From Canicola haemoglobinophilus (GTDB lineage Bacteria > Pseudomonadota > Gammaproteobacteria > Enterobacterales > Pasteurellaceae): a stretch of 44,225 bases of DNA. Shown here one piece after another: positions 25,543 to 32,613 of the stretch. Below the pieces are notes generated by a model. That model worked only from the letters and a program-made list of their open reading frames with translations. It was not told the DNA's origin and did no database searches. The stretch spans positions 1 to 44,225 of the forward strand of contig NZ_MUXZ01000042.1 of the NCBI RefSeq assembly GCF_002015075.1. Direction: 5' to 3'. The position numbers and the translations under genes were made by a program. Positions within the stretch are counted from its first letter, which is position 1; the number at the start of each line of letters is the position of its first letter.

Positions 25543-25577
25543 ACCGCACTTTTGCCAAATTAACAGAAAAGTGCGGT
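25543..25577. repeat. Opposed uptake-sequence pair between fkpA and yheO
   Basis: ACCGCACTTTT (25543-25553) pairs with AAAAGTGCGGT (25567-25577), an 11-bp stem with a 13-nt loop. Unlike other such pairs here, no U-tract follows on the plus strand (AAAAAAATAAAGG instead), so it may be a weak terminator, an RNA-stabilising structure, or simply a paired uptake site. Confidence 0.75.
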
Positions 25578-25599
25578 AAAAAAATAAAGGAAATCAAGC

Positions 25600-26268
25600 A
25601 TGTTATCAGATAAACGCCCTTTCACTAACGAAGATTACACGATCCTCAACTCTTATATTGCAGTCGTTGAGGGGGTAAGTGCGTTAATTGGCGAACACTG
25701 CGAAATTGTCTTACATTCCTTAGAAGACCTCGAACATTCTGCGATTTGTATTGCCAACGGACACAATACCAATCGCCAAGTAGGTTCGCCGATTACTGAT
25801 TTTGCCTTAAAATCTTTGCACAATATGCAAACGGAGAGTGTATCTAAGCCTTATTTCACTCGCGCTAAAAGCAAAGGTTTAATGAAATCTGTGACCATTG
25901 CTATCCGCAACAGTCATCAACGTATCATCGGTTTACTGTGCATCAATATCAATTTAGATATTCCTGTATCACAATTTATTCAATCATTGATGCCTACACC
26001 TGCAGAAGAAGAAACTTCAGCGGTCAATTTTGCCAGCTCCGTAGAAGAACTTGTTGCACAAACCATTGAACAAACTATCGAAGAAATTACCACAGACAGA
26101 TTGGTTGCAAATAACAACAAAAATCGTCAAATTGTCCTTTCCTTATATGAAAAAGGGATTTTTGATATTAAAGATGCGATCAATTTAGTGGCAGAGCGCT
26201 TAAATATTTCTCGTCATACTGTTTACCTTTACATTCGCCAACTCAAACAAGAACAAGGAATGGAATAA
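25600..26268 (+). CDS. yheO: YheO family PAS-like/HTH protein
   Basis: Predicted DNA-binding regulator of 222 residues. An N-terminal YheO PAS-like domain (ILNSYIAVVEGVSALIGEHC, EIVLHSLEDLEHSAICIANG, IIGLLCININLDIPVSQFI) is followed by a linker and a C-terminal helix-turn-helix (GIFDIKDAINLVAERLNISR, HTVYLYIRQLKQ). The stop codon shares one base with the tusD ATG, so it is the first gene of yheO-tusD-tusC-tusB as in E. coli. Its target genes are not known to me. An AAAGGAAATC ribosome site is present. Confidence 0.93.
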   Translation: MLSDKRPFTNEDYTILNSYIAVVEGVSALIGEHCEIVLHSLEDLEHSAICIANGHNTNRQVGSPITDFALKSLHNMQTESVSKPYFTRAKSKGLMKSVTIAIRNSHQRIIGLLCININLDIPVSQFIQSLMPTPAEEETSAVNFASSVEELVAQTIEQTIEEITTDRLVANNNKNRQIVLSLYEKGIFDIKDAINLVAERLNISRHTVYLYIRQLKQEQGME

Positions 26269-26648
26269 TGCGTTATGTTTTGGCTGTAAAACAAGGGATT
26301 TATGGAACACAAGGCGCCTATTTAGCTTATCAATTTGCCCAAACTTTATTGGCTCAGGGTCATCAAATTGAACAAATCTTTTTTTTCCAGCAAGGCGTTA
26401 CTTTAGGCAATGCCTTTGTTAATCCTGCCAATGATGAATTTCATTTACAAAAAGCTTGGCAACAATTGAGCCAACAATTCTCTATTCCTTTGCATCTTTG
26501 CATTGCAGCAGCGCAGCGACGTGGTGTTGTTGAACCATTAAGCTCCAACAACAAACAACAACATAATTTAGCAGAAGGCTTTATTTTGGCAGGATTGGGA
26601 GAATTCAATAAAGCGGTATTACAAGCAGATAGGTTGATAACGATATGA
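26268..26648 (+). CDS. tusD: Sulfurtransferase subunit TusD
   Basis: Part of the TusBCD sulfur relay that passes persulfide from TusA to TusE and MnmA for 2-thiouridine in tRNA wobble positions. The 126-residue DsrE-fold protein keeps the active cysteine C78 in LHLCIAAAQRRGVVE, aligned with E. coli Cys78. It starts on the last base of yheO and overlaps tusC by 4 bp (ATGA). Confidence 0.95.
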   Translation: MRYVLAVKQGIYGTQGAYLAYQFAQTLLAQGHQIEQIFFFQQGVTLGNAFVNPANDEFHLQKAWQQLSQQFSIPLHLCIAAAQRRGVVEPLSSNNKQQHNLAEGFILAGLGEFNKAVLQADRLITI

Positions 26649-27007
26649 TAAAACTCGCTTTTGTTTTTCGCCAAGCACCACATGGCACAAGCAGCAGCCG
26701 TGAAGGACTGGATGCTTTACTAGCAGCAACCGCATTTTGTAATGAAGATGAAATTGCAGTTTTCTTTCTTGAAGATGGCGTTCTAAACTTACTTACTCAG
26801 CAGCAACCTGCAATGATCTTGCAAAAAGATTTTATTCCAACCTTTAAATTATTGGATCTATATGACATTGAGCAACGCTATATTTGTCAGCAATCTTGTG
26901 AAAAATATCAATTAACCAATGAAGACTTGATTATTTCTGGCGAAAAAATTGACCGCACTTTATTGATGCAAAAACTCAATCAAGCAGAAAAAATTTTGAC
27001 TTTTTAG
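26645..27007 (+). CDS. tusC: Sulfurtransferase subunit TusC
   Basis: A 120-residue DsrF-type subunit of the TusBCD heterohexamer. Motifs FVFRQAPHGTSSSREGLDAL at the N-terminus and IAVFFLEDGVLNLLTQQQPA in the middle are characteristic. It overlaps tusD by 4 bp and precedes tusB by 9 bp. An uptake sequence lies near the 3' end (26952-26960). Confidence 0.95.
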   Translation: MIKLAFVFRQAPHGTSSSREGLDALLAATAFCNEDEIAVFFLEDGVLNLLTQQQPAMILQKDFIPTFKLLDLYDIEQRYICQQSCEKYQLTNEDLIISGEKIDRTLLMQKLNQAEKILTF

Positions 27008-27016
27008 GATCAGGAC

Positions 27017-27307
27017 ATGCTCTACACTTTTTCCCAATCGACCTATAACACAGAGGAATTAGCTGGCTATTTAAATCAAATCACTTCACAAGATGCCTTA
27101 GTTCTCTGGCAAGATGCGGTTTTATTACCCTTAAAACACCCTCAACTTTTTAACAATCTAAATGTACCTGTGATGCTATTACAGATAGATGTAGAAGCGA
27201 GAAATTTAACGGAGAAACTAGCCTCAACCCTTGCCAATTCACAGCTAATTTCTCTGCAAGAACTAGTCAATGTGACAACCCAATTTCATCCACAATTTGC
27301 TTTGTAA
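27017..27307 (+). CDS. tusB: Sulfurtransferase subunit TusB
   Basis: A 96-residue DsrH-type subunit completing TusBCD. The N-terminus MLYTFSQSTYNTEELAGYL and the central ALVLWQDAVLLPLKHP fit the family. An AGGATCAGGAC ribosome site precedes it. A GC-rich terminator follows 7 bp after the stop. In many gammaproteobacteria rpsL comes next, but here the gene faces the fucosidase/PTS unit. Confidence 0.92.
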   Translation: MLYTFSQSTYNTEELAGYLNQITSQDALVLWQDAVLLPLKHPQLFNNLNVPVMLLQIDVEARNLTEKLASTLANSQLISLQELVNVTTQFHPQFAL

Positions 27308-27314
27308 CAAAAAA

Positions 27315-27342
27315 CGCCATGTGATAAACATGGCGCTTTTGC
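27315..27342 (+). terminator. Terminator of yheO-tusDCB
   Basis: CGCCATGT (27315-27322) pairs with ACATGGCG (27328-27335) around GATAA, followed by CTTTTG. An A-run precedes the stem, so it may also act on the opposite strand. Confidence 0.85.
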
Positions 27343-27447
27343 TATCTCTTTTTCTATTGTTTATCTAAAAATCAAGATAAAACTTGTTAAAAAACTTATC
27401 TCATACAACACTTAAATATTCAAGTGCGGTTGATTTTAGAGAAGTTC

Positions 27448-28788
27448 TTACTTCGCAGCCTCTCTCGCTTTTGCCATCAACATTTCTTTTTCTTCTTCTG
27501 TTAAGGTTTGAGATTGTTCTTTTTCTAAACAAACTTTCTCATACATTTTGAAGAATGGATAATAGATAATGATATCAAGCACAATCAAGCTCACACTCAA
27601 TACGGGCGCCCAAATATCTGCGGCAGATACAAGGTAAGCACCTATTGGAGCAGGTGTTGTCCAAGGGGCCATTAAGTAAATCCGGTGAATAAGATTAAAA
27701 TCGAGGAGCAAATAAGCAATGATTGCATTTGCCATCGGTGCAAAAATAAGTGGAATAAAGAATAATGGATTAACCACTAATGGCACACCATACACAATCG
27801 GCTCACCGATTGAGAAGAATGAAGGAACCAAGCCAATTTTACCGATAGAGCGTAAATGTGCGGACTTACTTCTTACCAATAAAAATGCAAGCGCTATCAC
27901 CCCACCAGATGCACCATGCACGATGTAGAAATCCCAGAAGGAGTTGGTAACGATATAAGGTAATGGCTCTCCTGCTTGGAATGCAGCTAAGTTAGCTGCC
28001 ATATTTTGTAATAAGAATGGTGTCCATAATTGCATTAACACAAGGGAACCATTAATACCTAAGAACCACAATAAATGTGTGGCAAACACAAATAGACAAA
28101 TCGCCCCTAAACTATCACTTACTTTAATTAAAGGCGCCATAAAATCCATAATCAATTGTGGAATAGTAACACCTGTTGAATGTTCAATATAAAGAGCGAA
28201 AGGATATAGTGTGAGTAATACCGCTAAAATTGGAATAACAATATTCAAGGATTCAGCTACTGCATGAGGTACTTCTTTTGGTAGGCGAATACGAATATTT
28301 AAGAATTCTAATAAACGTGTTAACTCTACGGTATAAATAGCAATAAAAATTGCGGAGAATAGACCAATACCACCGAAGAATTTAATATCCATTGCGCCAT
28401 TATCAACCGGTGCTGCTACCAATAAAAATGACATCACAGATAAAAAGGCGGCTGGCAATGGTTCACGTTTGTAAGCCTTCGCTAAGTTATAGGCAATACT
28501 CGCTGAGGTAAGCAGGGATATAGCATTAAAGGACATTTGGAAGAAACGCCAGCCATAACCACTAGCCCAATGAGAAAAACTCCACCAAGCCTGACCAAAG
28601 GAATTTGTTGTGTTCTCATCAAAAGGCGGAATAAGCAAAATCATAATAAAACTACCCACAATTAAGAAAGGTAGTACAACGATAAATCCATCACGAATAG
28701 CCGAAATGTGCGGTTGGTTTTCCATGCGTCTTGCTACTGGTGCAACATGGGTATTCATGAAATCAATAAAACGAGCGGAAATAGACAT
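27448..28788 (-). CDS. PTS EIIC, lactose/cellobiose (Lac/Chb) family, without IIA/IIB nearby
   Basis: Membrane channel component of a phosphotransferase system, 446 residues with about ten hydrophobic segments. The N-terminus (FMNTHVAPVARRMENQPHIS, AIRDGFIVVLPFLIVGSF) and the conserved substrate-site motif SIGEPIVYGVPLVVNP (GEP at 328-330), followed by WTTPAPIGAYLVSA, place it in the lactose/cellobiose/chitobiose EIIC family. It ends in a charged tail (EKEQSQTLTEEEKEMLMAKA) with no IIB or IIA domain, and neither is encoded in the window. It starts 2 bp after the GH29 fucosidase stop, so the two are co-transcribed. A beta-linked di- or oligosaccharide bearing fucose is the likely cargo. That is inference from the neighbour. 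Confidence 0.9.
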   Translation of the reverse strand: MSISARFIDFMNTHVAPVARRMENQPHISAIRDGFIVVLPFLIVGSFIMILLIPPFDENTTNSFGQAWWSFSHWASGYGWRFFQMSFNAISLLTSASIAYNLAKAYKREPLPAAFLSVMSFLLVAAPVDNGAMDIKFFGGIGLFSAIFIAIYTVELTRLLEFLNIRIRLPKEVPHAVAESLNIVIPILAVLLTLYPFALYIEHSTGVTIPQLIMDFMAPLIKVSDSLGAICLFVFATHLLWFLGINGSLVLMQLWTPFLLQNMAANLAAFQAGEPLPYIVTNSFWDFYIVHGASGGVIALAFLLVRSKSAHLRSIGKIGLVPSFFSIGEPIVYGVPLVVNPLFFIPLIFAPMANAIIAYLLLDFNLIHRIYLMAPWTTPAPIGAYLVSAADIWAPVLSVSLIVLDIIIYYPFFKMYEKVCLEKEQSQTLTEEEKEMLMAKAREAAK

Positions 28789-28790
28789 AA

Positions 28791-30119
28791 TTAAGCCTCC
28801 CCATTATGAATTTTAAAGCCTAAAACATACCAGTCTGGCTGATAATTTTTGATTACCAATTCACGACCTTTATTACTATTTTCTACGACAAAATCTACAT
28901 TTGGATTGAGCGCACTTAATTCACCAAATAAAGAAAGAGGAATGCGATTTTCGCCTTCATGTAAACCATCAATAAATAGATATAAATCAGACCGCACTTT
29001 TGTATGGTAATAGGTCAAGTGATCCACTTTTTGTGTTGGGAATTTGCTGCAACGAGAACTGTAAATCCCTTCGCCATTCACACTTAACCATTTGCCTAAT
29101 GCAATCAAGCGATCCACTTGTTCTTGCGGAATAGAACCATCTGCTTTTGGACCTATATTCAATAATAAGTTACCGTTATCAGCCACTGTTTCGACTAATA
29201 ATGTAATCAGATCTTTGATAGAAATAAGATGGCTTTCATCTTCCACTTGGTTATAACCAAAAGATAGCCCCATGCCACGACACATTTCCCATTTTTTATC
29301 TCTTGAAGCGACACCGTGCTTATATTCTTTTGAGGTGAAGTCACACCATAGCTTATTCCAACGGTCGTCCACCACACCTTCAGTAACAGAGTTGTAATAA
29401 TGGGCAAATAAATGTGGCAACATGTGTTCGCCTGCTTTTGGCCAACCAATATCATTCCAAAGTACATCTGGTTTATATTTATCAATAAGCTCAATAACTT
29501 GTTTATAAGCATAATCTGCATATTCATAAGTTGGACTTGGGCTAGAAAAGTTTTGGCTTTCGGTAAAAATTGGCGCTGGAGAGAACGTCCAATCAATAAT
29601 ACCCGAATAATAGGCACCCATTCTTAATCCTTTAGCACGAACTTGCTCTGTCAGCTCGCCCATTAAATCTCTTTTAGGCCCTTGATTTAAGCAATGGTAA
29701 TCCGTGTGTTTACTAGGGAATAAACAAAATCCATCGTGATGTTTTGTTGTCAGCACAACATATTTTGCGCCAGCTTGGGCAAATAATTCAGCCCAAGTAT
29801 CAGGTTGCCATTTTTCAGCTTTCCACTGTGGTAAAAATTGTTCATATTTAAAATCTTCACCGTAAGTTTTCACATGATGTTCATAAGTAGGGCCTGTTTT
29901 TACGTTGATAGAGTTGAAATACCATTCTGCATAAGGGTTATTGCAGAACCATTGTTCATCAATATCAATTTCACCCAATTGACAAGTAGGAGGGGCAAAA
30001 GCGGGAACAGAGTAAATCCCCCAATGAATAAATATGCCGAGTTTCGCATCTTCATACCACTGAGGAACTTCATGGGTTTTGATCGATTCCCAATCAGCGT
30101 AATAACGTTTTACTTTCAT
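28791..30119 (-). CDS. Alpha-L-fucosidase, GH29, cytoplasmic
   Basis: Retaining glycoside hydrolase releasing L-fucose from glycans. The 442 residues align throughout with the ~449-residue Thermotoga maritima-type GH29 enzyme. Visible are FIHWGIYSVPAF (30-41), the TTKHHDGFCLFPSKHTDY block (124-141), the nucleophile D223 in DVLWNDIGWPKAG, and the acid/base region DKKWEMCRGMGLSFGYN with E278. NLLLNIGPKADGSIPQEQVD follows. There is no signal peptide or lipobox, so the enzyme should act inside the cell and needs an importer, probably the EIIC gene 2 bp downstream. The upstream region carries a CRP site (30230-30245) and a GCCCGA inverted repeat shared with fucP and fucI. An AAGGAGTG ribosome site precedes the ATG. 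Confidence 0.95.
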   Translation of the reverse strand: MKVKRYYADWESIKTHEVPQWYEDAKLGIFIHWGIYSVPAFAPPTCQLGEIDIDEQWFCNNPYAEWYFNSINVKTGPTYEHHVKTYGEDFKYEQFLPQWKAEKWQPDTWAELFAQAGAKYVVLTTKHHDGFCLFPSKHTDYHCLNQGPKRDLMGELTEQVRAKGLRMGAYYSGIIDWTFSPAPIFTESQNFSSPSPTYEYADYAYKQVIELIDKYKPDVLWNDIGWPKAGEHMLPHLFAHYYNSVTEGVVDDRWNKLWCDFTSKEYKHGVASRDKKWEMCRGMGLSFGYNQVEDESHLISIKDLITLLVETVADNGNLLLNIGPKADGSIPQEQVDRLIALGKWLSVNGEGIYSSRCSKFPTQKVDHLTYYHTKVRSDLYLFIDGLHEGENRIPLSLFGELSALNPNVDFVVENSNKGRELVIKNYQPDWYVLGFKIHNGEA

Positions 30120-30229
30120 AAATCACTCCTTGATAATTAAATTTTTCTATAAAGTTAAAGTATTGTTAAACGCTATTTTTGTCGTTAAAACTGATCTCAC
30201 CAAGCATTTTTATTTTTCTATAAAAAAAT

Positions 30230-30245
30230 CGTGAAGAAGATCACA
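30230..30245. promoter_or_regulatory. CRP site upstream of the fucosidase-EIIC unit
   Basis: CGTGA-AGAAGA-TCACA matches TGTGA-N6-TCACA at 9 of 10 positions. It lies 111-126 bp upstream of the fucosidase ATG, and 29 bp from the GCCCGA inverted repeat at 30275-30307. Confidence 0.8.
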
Positions 30246-30274
30246 GGAATAAATTTTTTAGTAAAAAAAATAAT

Positions 30275-30307
30275 GCCCGATTTTTCCATTAAAATAAAAA
30301 ATCGGGC
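30275..30307. promoter_or_regulatory. GCCCGA-N21-TCGGGC element, copy 1 (candidate FucR operator, also terminator-like)
   Basis: GCCCGA (30275-30280) and TCGGGC (30302-30307) are inverted half sites. Here the complementarity is longer (TGCCCGATTTTT, 30274-30285, with AAAAATCGGGCA) and on the minus strand is followed by ATTATTTTTTTTAC, so it would also terminate fucO transcription. The same half sites with 22-bp spacing recur before fucI and fucP. Confidence 0.6.
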
Positions 30308-30340
30308 AATGTTGTTTATTTAGCTAATTGGTTTCAGAAA

Positions 30341-31492
30341 CTAAAAAGCTGTTTTATATACTTCTAAGATTTCATCAGCAGTGCAATCACGCGGGTTACC
30401 ACCAGTACAAACGTCATTTAATGCATCAACAGAAAGCGCTGGTAAATCTTCTTCTTTCACGCCAATCTCAGAAAGTTTTTCTGGAATGCCTACGTCTTTA
30501 GCAAGTTGCTTAACTGCATTAACCGCCGCATTTCTATATTCTTCCTGTGACATTTCATCAACATTTTTGACACCCATTGCTCTTGCAATTTCACGATATT
30601 TTTCACCTGTGTAATCTTTATTAAATTCCATTACATAAGGTAATAAAACCGCATTAGCAATACCATGTGGCGTATCGTAGTATGCTGATAAAGGATGAGC
30701 CATACTATGTACAACACCTAATCCAACATTAGAAAATCCCATTCCAGCCACATATTGTCCAAGAGCCATTTCTTCACGGCCTTTTGGATCATTTTCTACT
30801 GCTAAGCGTAAAGAACGTGAAATCAATTGGATCGCTTTCAAATGTAAGGCATCTGTTAATTCCCAAGCTGCTTTAGTGATATAGCCTTCAATTGCATGAG
30901 TTAATGCGTCCATACCTGTTGCAGCGGTTAAGCCTCTAGGCATACTAGACATCATATCGGGATCTACCACTGCCACTACTGGAATATCATGCACATCAAC
31001 ACAAACAAATTTACGTTTTTTCTCCTCGTCAGTAATAACGTAATTGATTGTTACTTCTGCTGCTGTTCCTGCTGTTGTTGCCACAGCGATGATAGGCACA
31101 CATTTATTTCTTGTTGGAGCAACGCCTTCTAGCGATAACACATCACTAAACTCAGGGTTATTAATGATGATACCGATAGCTTTTGCACTATCAATTGGAG
31201 AACCACCACCAATTGCTACTAAACAATCAGCGCCAATTTCTTTGAATTTTGCGACACCTCGTTTAATAACATCTACACTTGGATTTGCTTTCACTTCATC
31301 AAAAAGTGCATAAGCAATGCCTGCATCGTCCAATAGTTTGGTGACTTTTTCTGCGACATGAAATTTCACAAGATCATGATCTGTCACTACTAAGACTTTT
31401 TTAAATCCTCTAGTTTGGATTTCTGGCACAATATGTTCAATTGCGCCTTTTCCATGATAACTAGTTTCATTAAGAATGATACGATTTGCCAT
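30341..31492 (-). CDS. fucO: Lactaldehyde reductase FucO (iron-dependent alcohol dehydrogenase)
   Basis: Reduces L-lactaldehyde to L-1,2-propanediol with NADH, disposing of the second product of FucA under low oxygen. The 383 residues match E. coli FucO (382-383) along the full length. Seen are the dinucleotide motif VAIGGGSPIDSAKAIG, VATTAGTAAEVTINYVITDE, and the iron-binding HAIEGYITKAAWELTDALHL and VHSMAHPLSAYYDTPHGIAN stretches with their Asp/His ligands. It ends CTGGNPRDCTADEILEVY. A GAGGACA ribosome site precedes the ATG. It is last in the fucIKUAO run, 25 bp after fucA. Confidence 0.96.
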   Translation of the reverse strand: MANRIILNETSYHGKGAIEHIVPEIQTRGFKKVLVVTDHDLVKFHVAEKVTKLLDDAGIAYALFDEVKANPSVDVIKRGVAKFKEIGADCLVAIGGGSPIDSAKAIGIIINNPEFSDVLSLEGVAPTRNKCVPIIAVATTAGTAAEVTINYVITDEEKKRKFVCVDVHDIPVVAVVDPDMMSSMPRGLTAATGMDALTHAIEGYITKAAWELTDALHLKAIQLISRSLRLAVENDPKGREEMALGQYVAGMGFSNVGLGVVHSMAHPLSAYYDTPHGIANAVLLPYVMEFNKDYTGEKYREIARAMGVKNVDEMSQEEYRNAAVNAVKQLAKDVGIPEKLSEIGVKEEDLPALSVDALNDVCTGGNPRDCTADEILEVYKTAF

Positions 31493-31517
31493 AATATTGT
31501 CCTCTGTAAATTACAAA

Positions 31518-32165
31518 TTATTCTTCAATCCGTAATCCATAAGATTTAAATTTCTCTAATACAACAGCCATTTCTTCTTGATTTAATAATGGAATTTCTA
31601 AACCTGTAGCTAAAAGTTTCATATACCATTGTGCTAATACTTCAACTTCATGCGCAAGCCATAATGCTTTATCAAGGTTTTGTTCAGCTGCAATTAAACC
31701 ATGGTGTGCTAATAAGATCGCTTTACTTTCTTTAATACCCTCTTTTACGTACTCTGCTAGTTTATGAGTACCAAAAGTTGCATAAGGAATACAAGGAATG
31801 TGATCTGTGCCACCCACAGCAATCATGTAATGGAACGGAGGAATTGGTTTTTCTAAAATAGAGACTGCCGCACAGTTAATAGAGTGATTATGTACAACGG
31901 CATCAACATCTGAACGAGCTTGATAAACAGCTAAGTGGAAATGCCATTCACTAGAAGGTAATTTACCTTCTTCATGTTTACCATTGTTATCAACATAAAC
32001 AATATTGTCTTCTGTTAGTAATTCATAAGGTGTGCCTGTTGGAGTAATTAACATACCGTCTTTATATCTCACACTGACATTACCTGCGGTTCCTTGGTTT
32101 AAACCAAGTCTTGTCATTTCTAAACAAGTATCGATAATTTTTCTTGAAAGTTGTTGTCTATTCAT
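31518..32165 (-). CDS. fucA: L-fuculose-1-phosphate aldolase FucA
   Basis: Zinc-dependent class II aldolase splitting L-fuculose-1-phosphate to dihydroxyacetone phosphate and L-lactaldehyde. From the ATG at 32165 it has 215 residues, as in E. coli. The alternative ATG two codons earlier (32171) is only 3 nt from the AAAGGAC ribosome site, so the second ATG is better placed. Motifs are GLNQGTAGNVSVRYKDGMLI (phosphate loop), EEGKLPSSEWHFHLAVYQ (Glu73-like), the zinc pair VVHNHSINCAA, and LLAHHGLIAAEQNL. It is followed by fucO and preceded by fucU with a few bases between. Confidence 0.97.
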   Translation of the reverse strand: MNRQQLSRKIIDTCLEMTRLGLNQGTAGNVSVRYKDGMLITPTGTPYELLTEDNIVYVDNNGKHEEGKLPSSEWHFHLAVYQARSDVDAVVHNHSINCAAVSILEKPIPPFHYMIAVGGTDHIPCIPYATFGTHKLAEYVKEGIKESKAILLAHHGLIAAEQNLDKALWLAHEVEVLAQWYMKLLATGLEIPLLNQEEMAVVLEKFKSYGLRIEE

Positions 32166-32178
32166 TTTCATTGTCCTT

Positions 32179-32613
32179 TTATTTCACAGGTGTAACACCT
32201 TTTTTAATAATAATATTGCCGTATTTTGCAGTTTCACCCGTAATAACGACTGCGTAAGCCTGTTTTGCTCTGTCATAAAAAGCAAAACGCTCAATTCTTT
32301 CTAAATTAGGCACATTTCCAACCGCACTTTTAATTGCGTCGAGATAACGTTGCTCTACGCTTGGATCCAAGCTATCCCCAGCGACTGCTTGCATCATAAT
32401 TAATGGTGCATCAACATAAGCATCAAACTCGAATAAAGGGCTAATGCCTTTCAATAAAGTATCAACGCCTATACCATCGGCACGAATCACTTTATGGTGT
32501 AATTGATGCGCTGGGAAATGTGCATCAGATAGAACTAACTCATCTCCATGCCCCATTTCTGCTAGGGTTTTTAATAAATCTGGTGAAATTGCTGGATGAA
32601 TTCCTTTTAACAT
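32179..32613 (-). CDS. fucU: L-fucose mutarotase FucU
   Basis: Interconverts alpha and beta anomers of L-fucose, supplying the anomer FucI uses. The 144 residues (E. coli 140) show MLKGIHPAISPDLLKTLAEM, the conserved GHGDELVLSDAHFPAH with its catalytic-site histidine and aspartate, and FYDRAKQAYAVVITGE with YGNIIIKKGV near the end. The start overlaps the fucK 3' end by 7 bp, with GGGGGA as ribosome site. It carries the only uptake sequence found in the fucA-fucR stretch (32321-32329). Confidence 0.96.
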   Translation of the reverse strand: MLKGIHPAISPDLLKTLAEMGHGDELVLSDAHFPAHQLHHKVIRADGIGVDTLLKGISPLFEFDAYVDAPLIMMQAVAGDSLDPSVEQRYLDAIKSAVGNVPNLERIERFAFYDRAKQAYAVVITGETAKYGNIIIKKGVTPVK

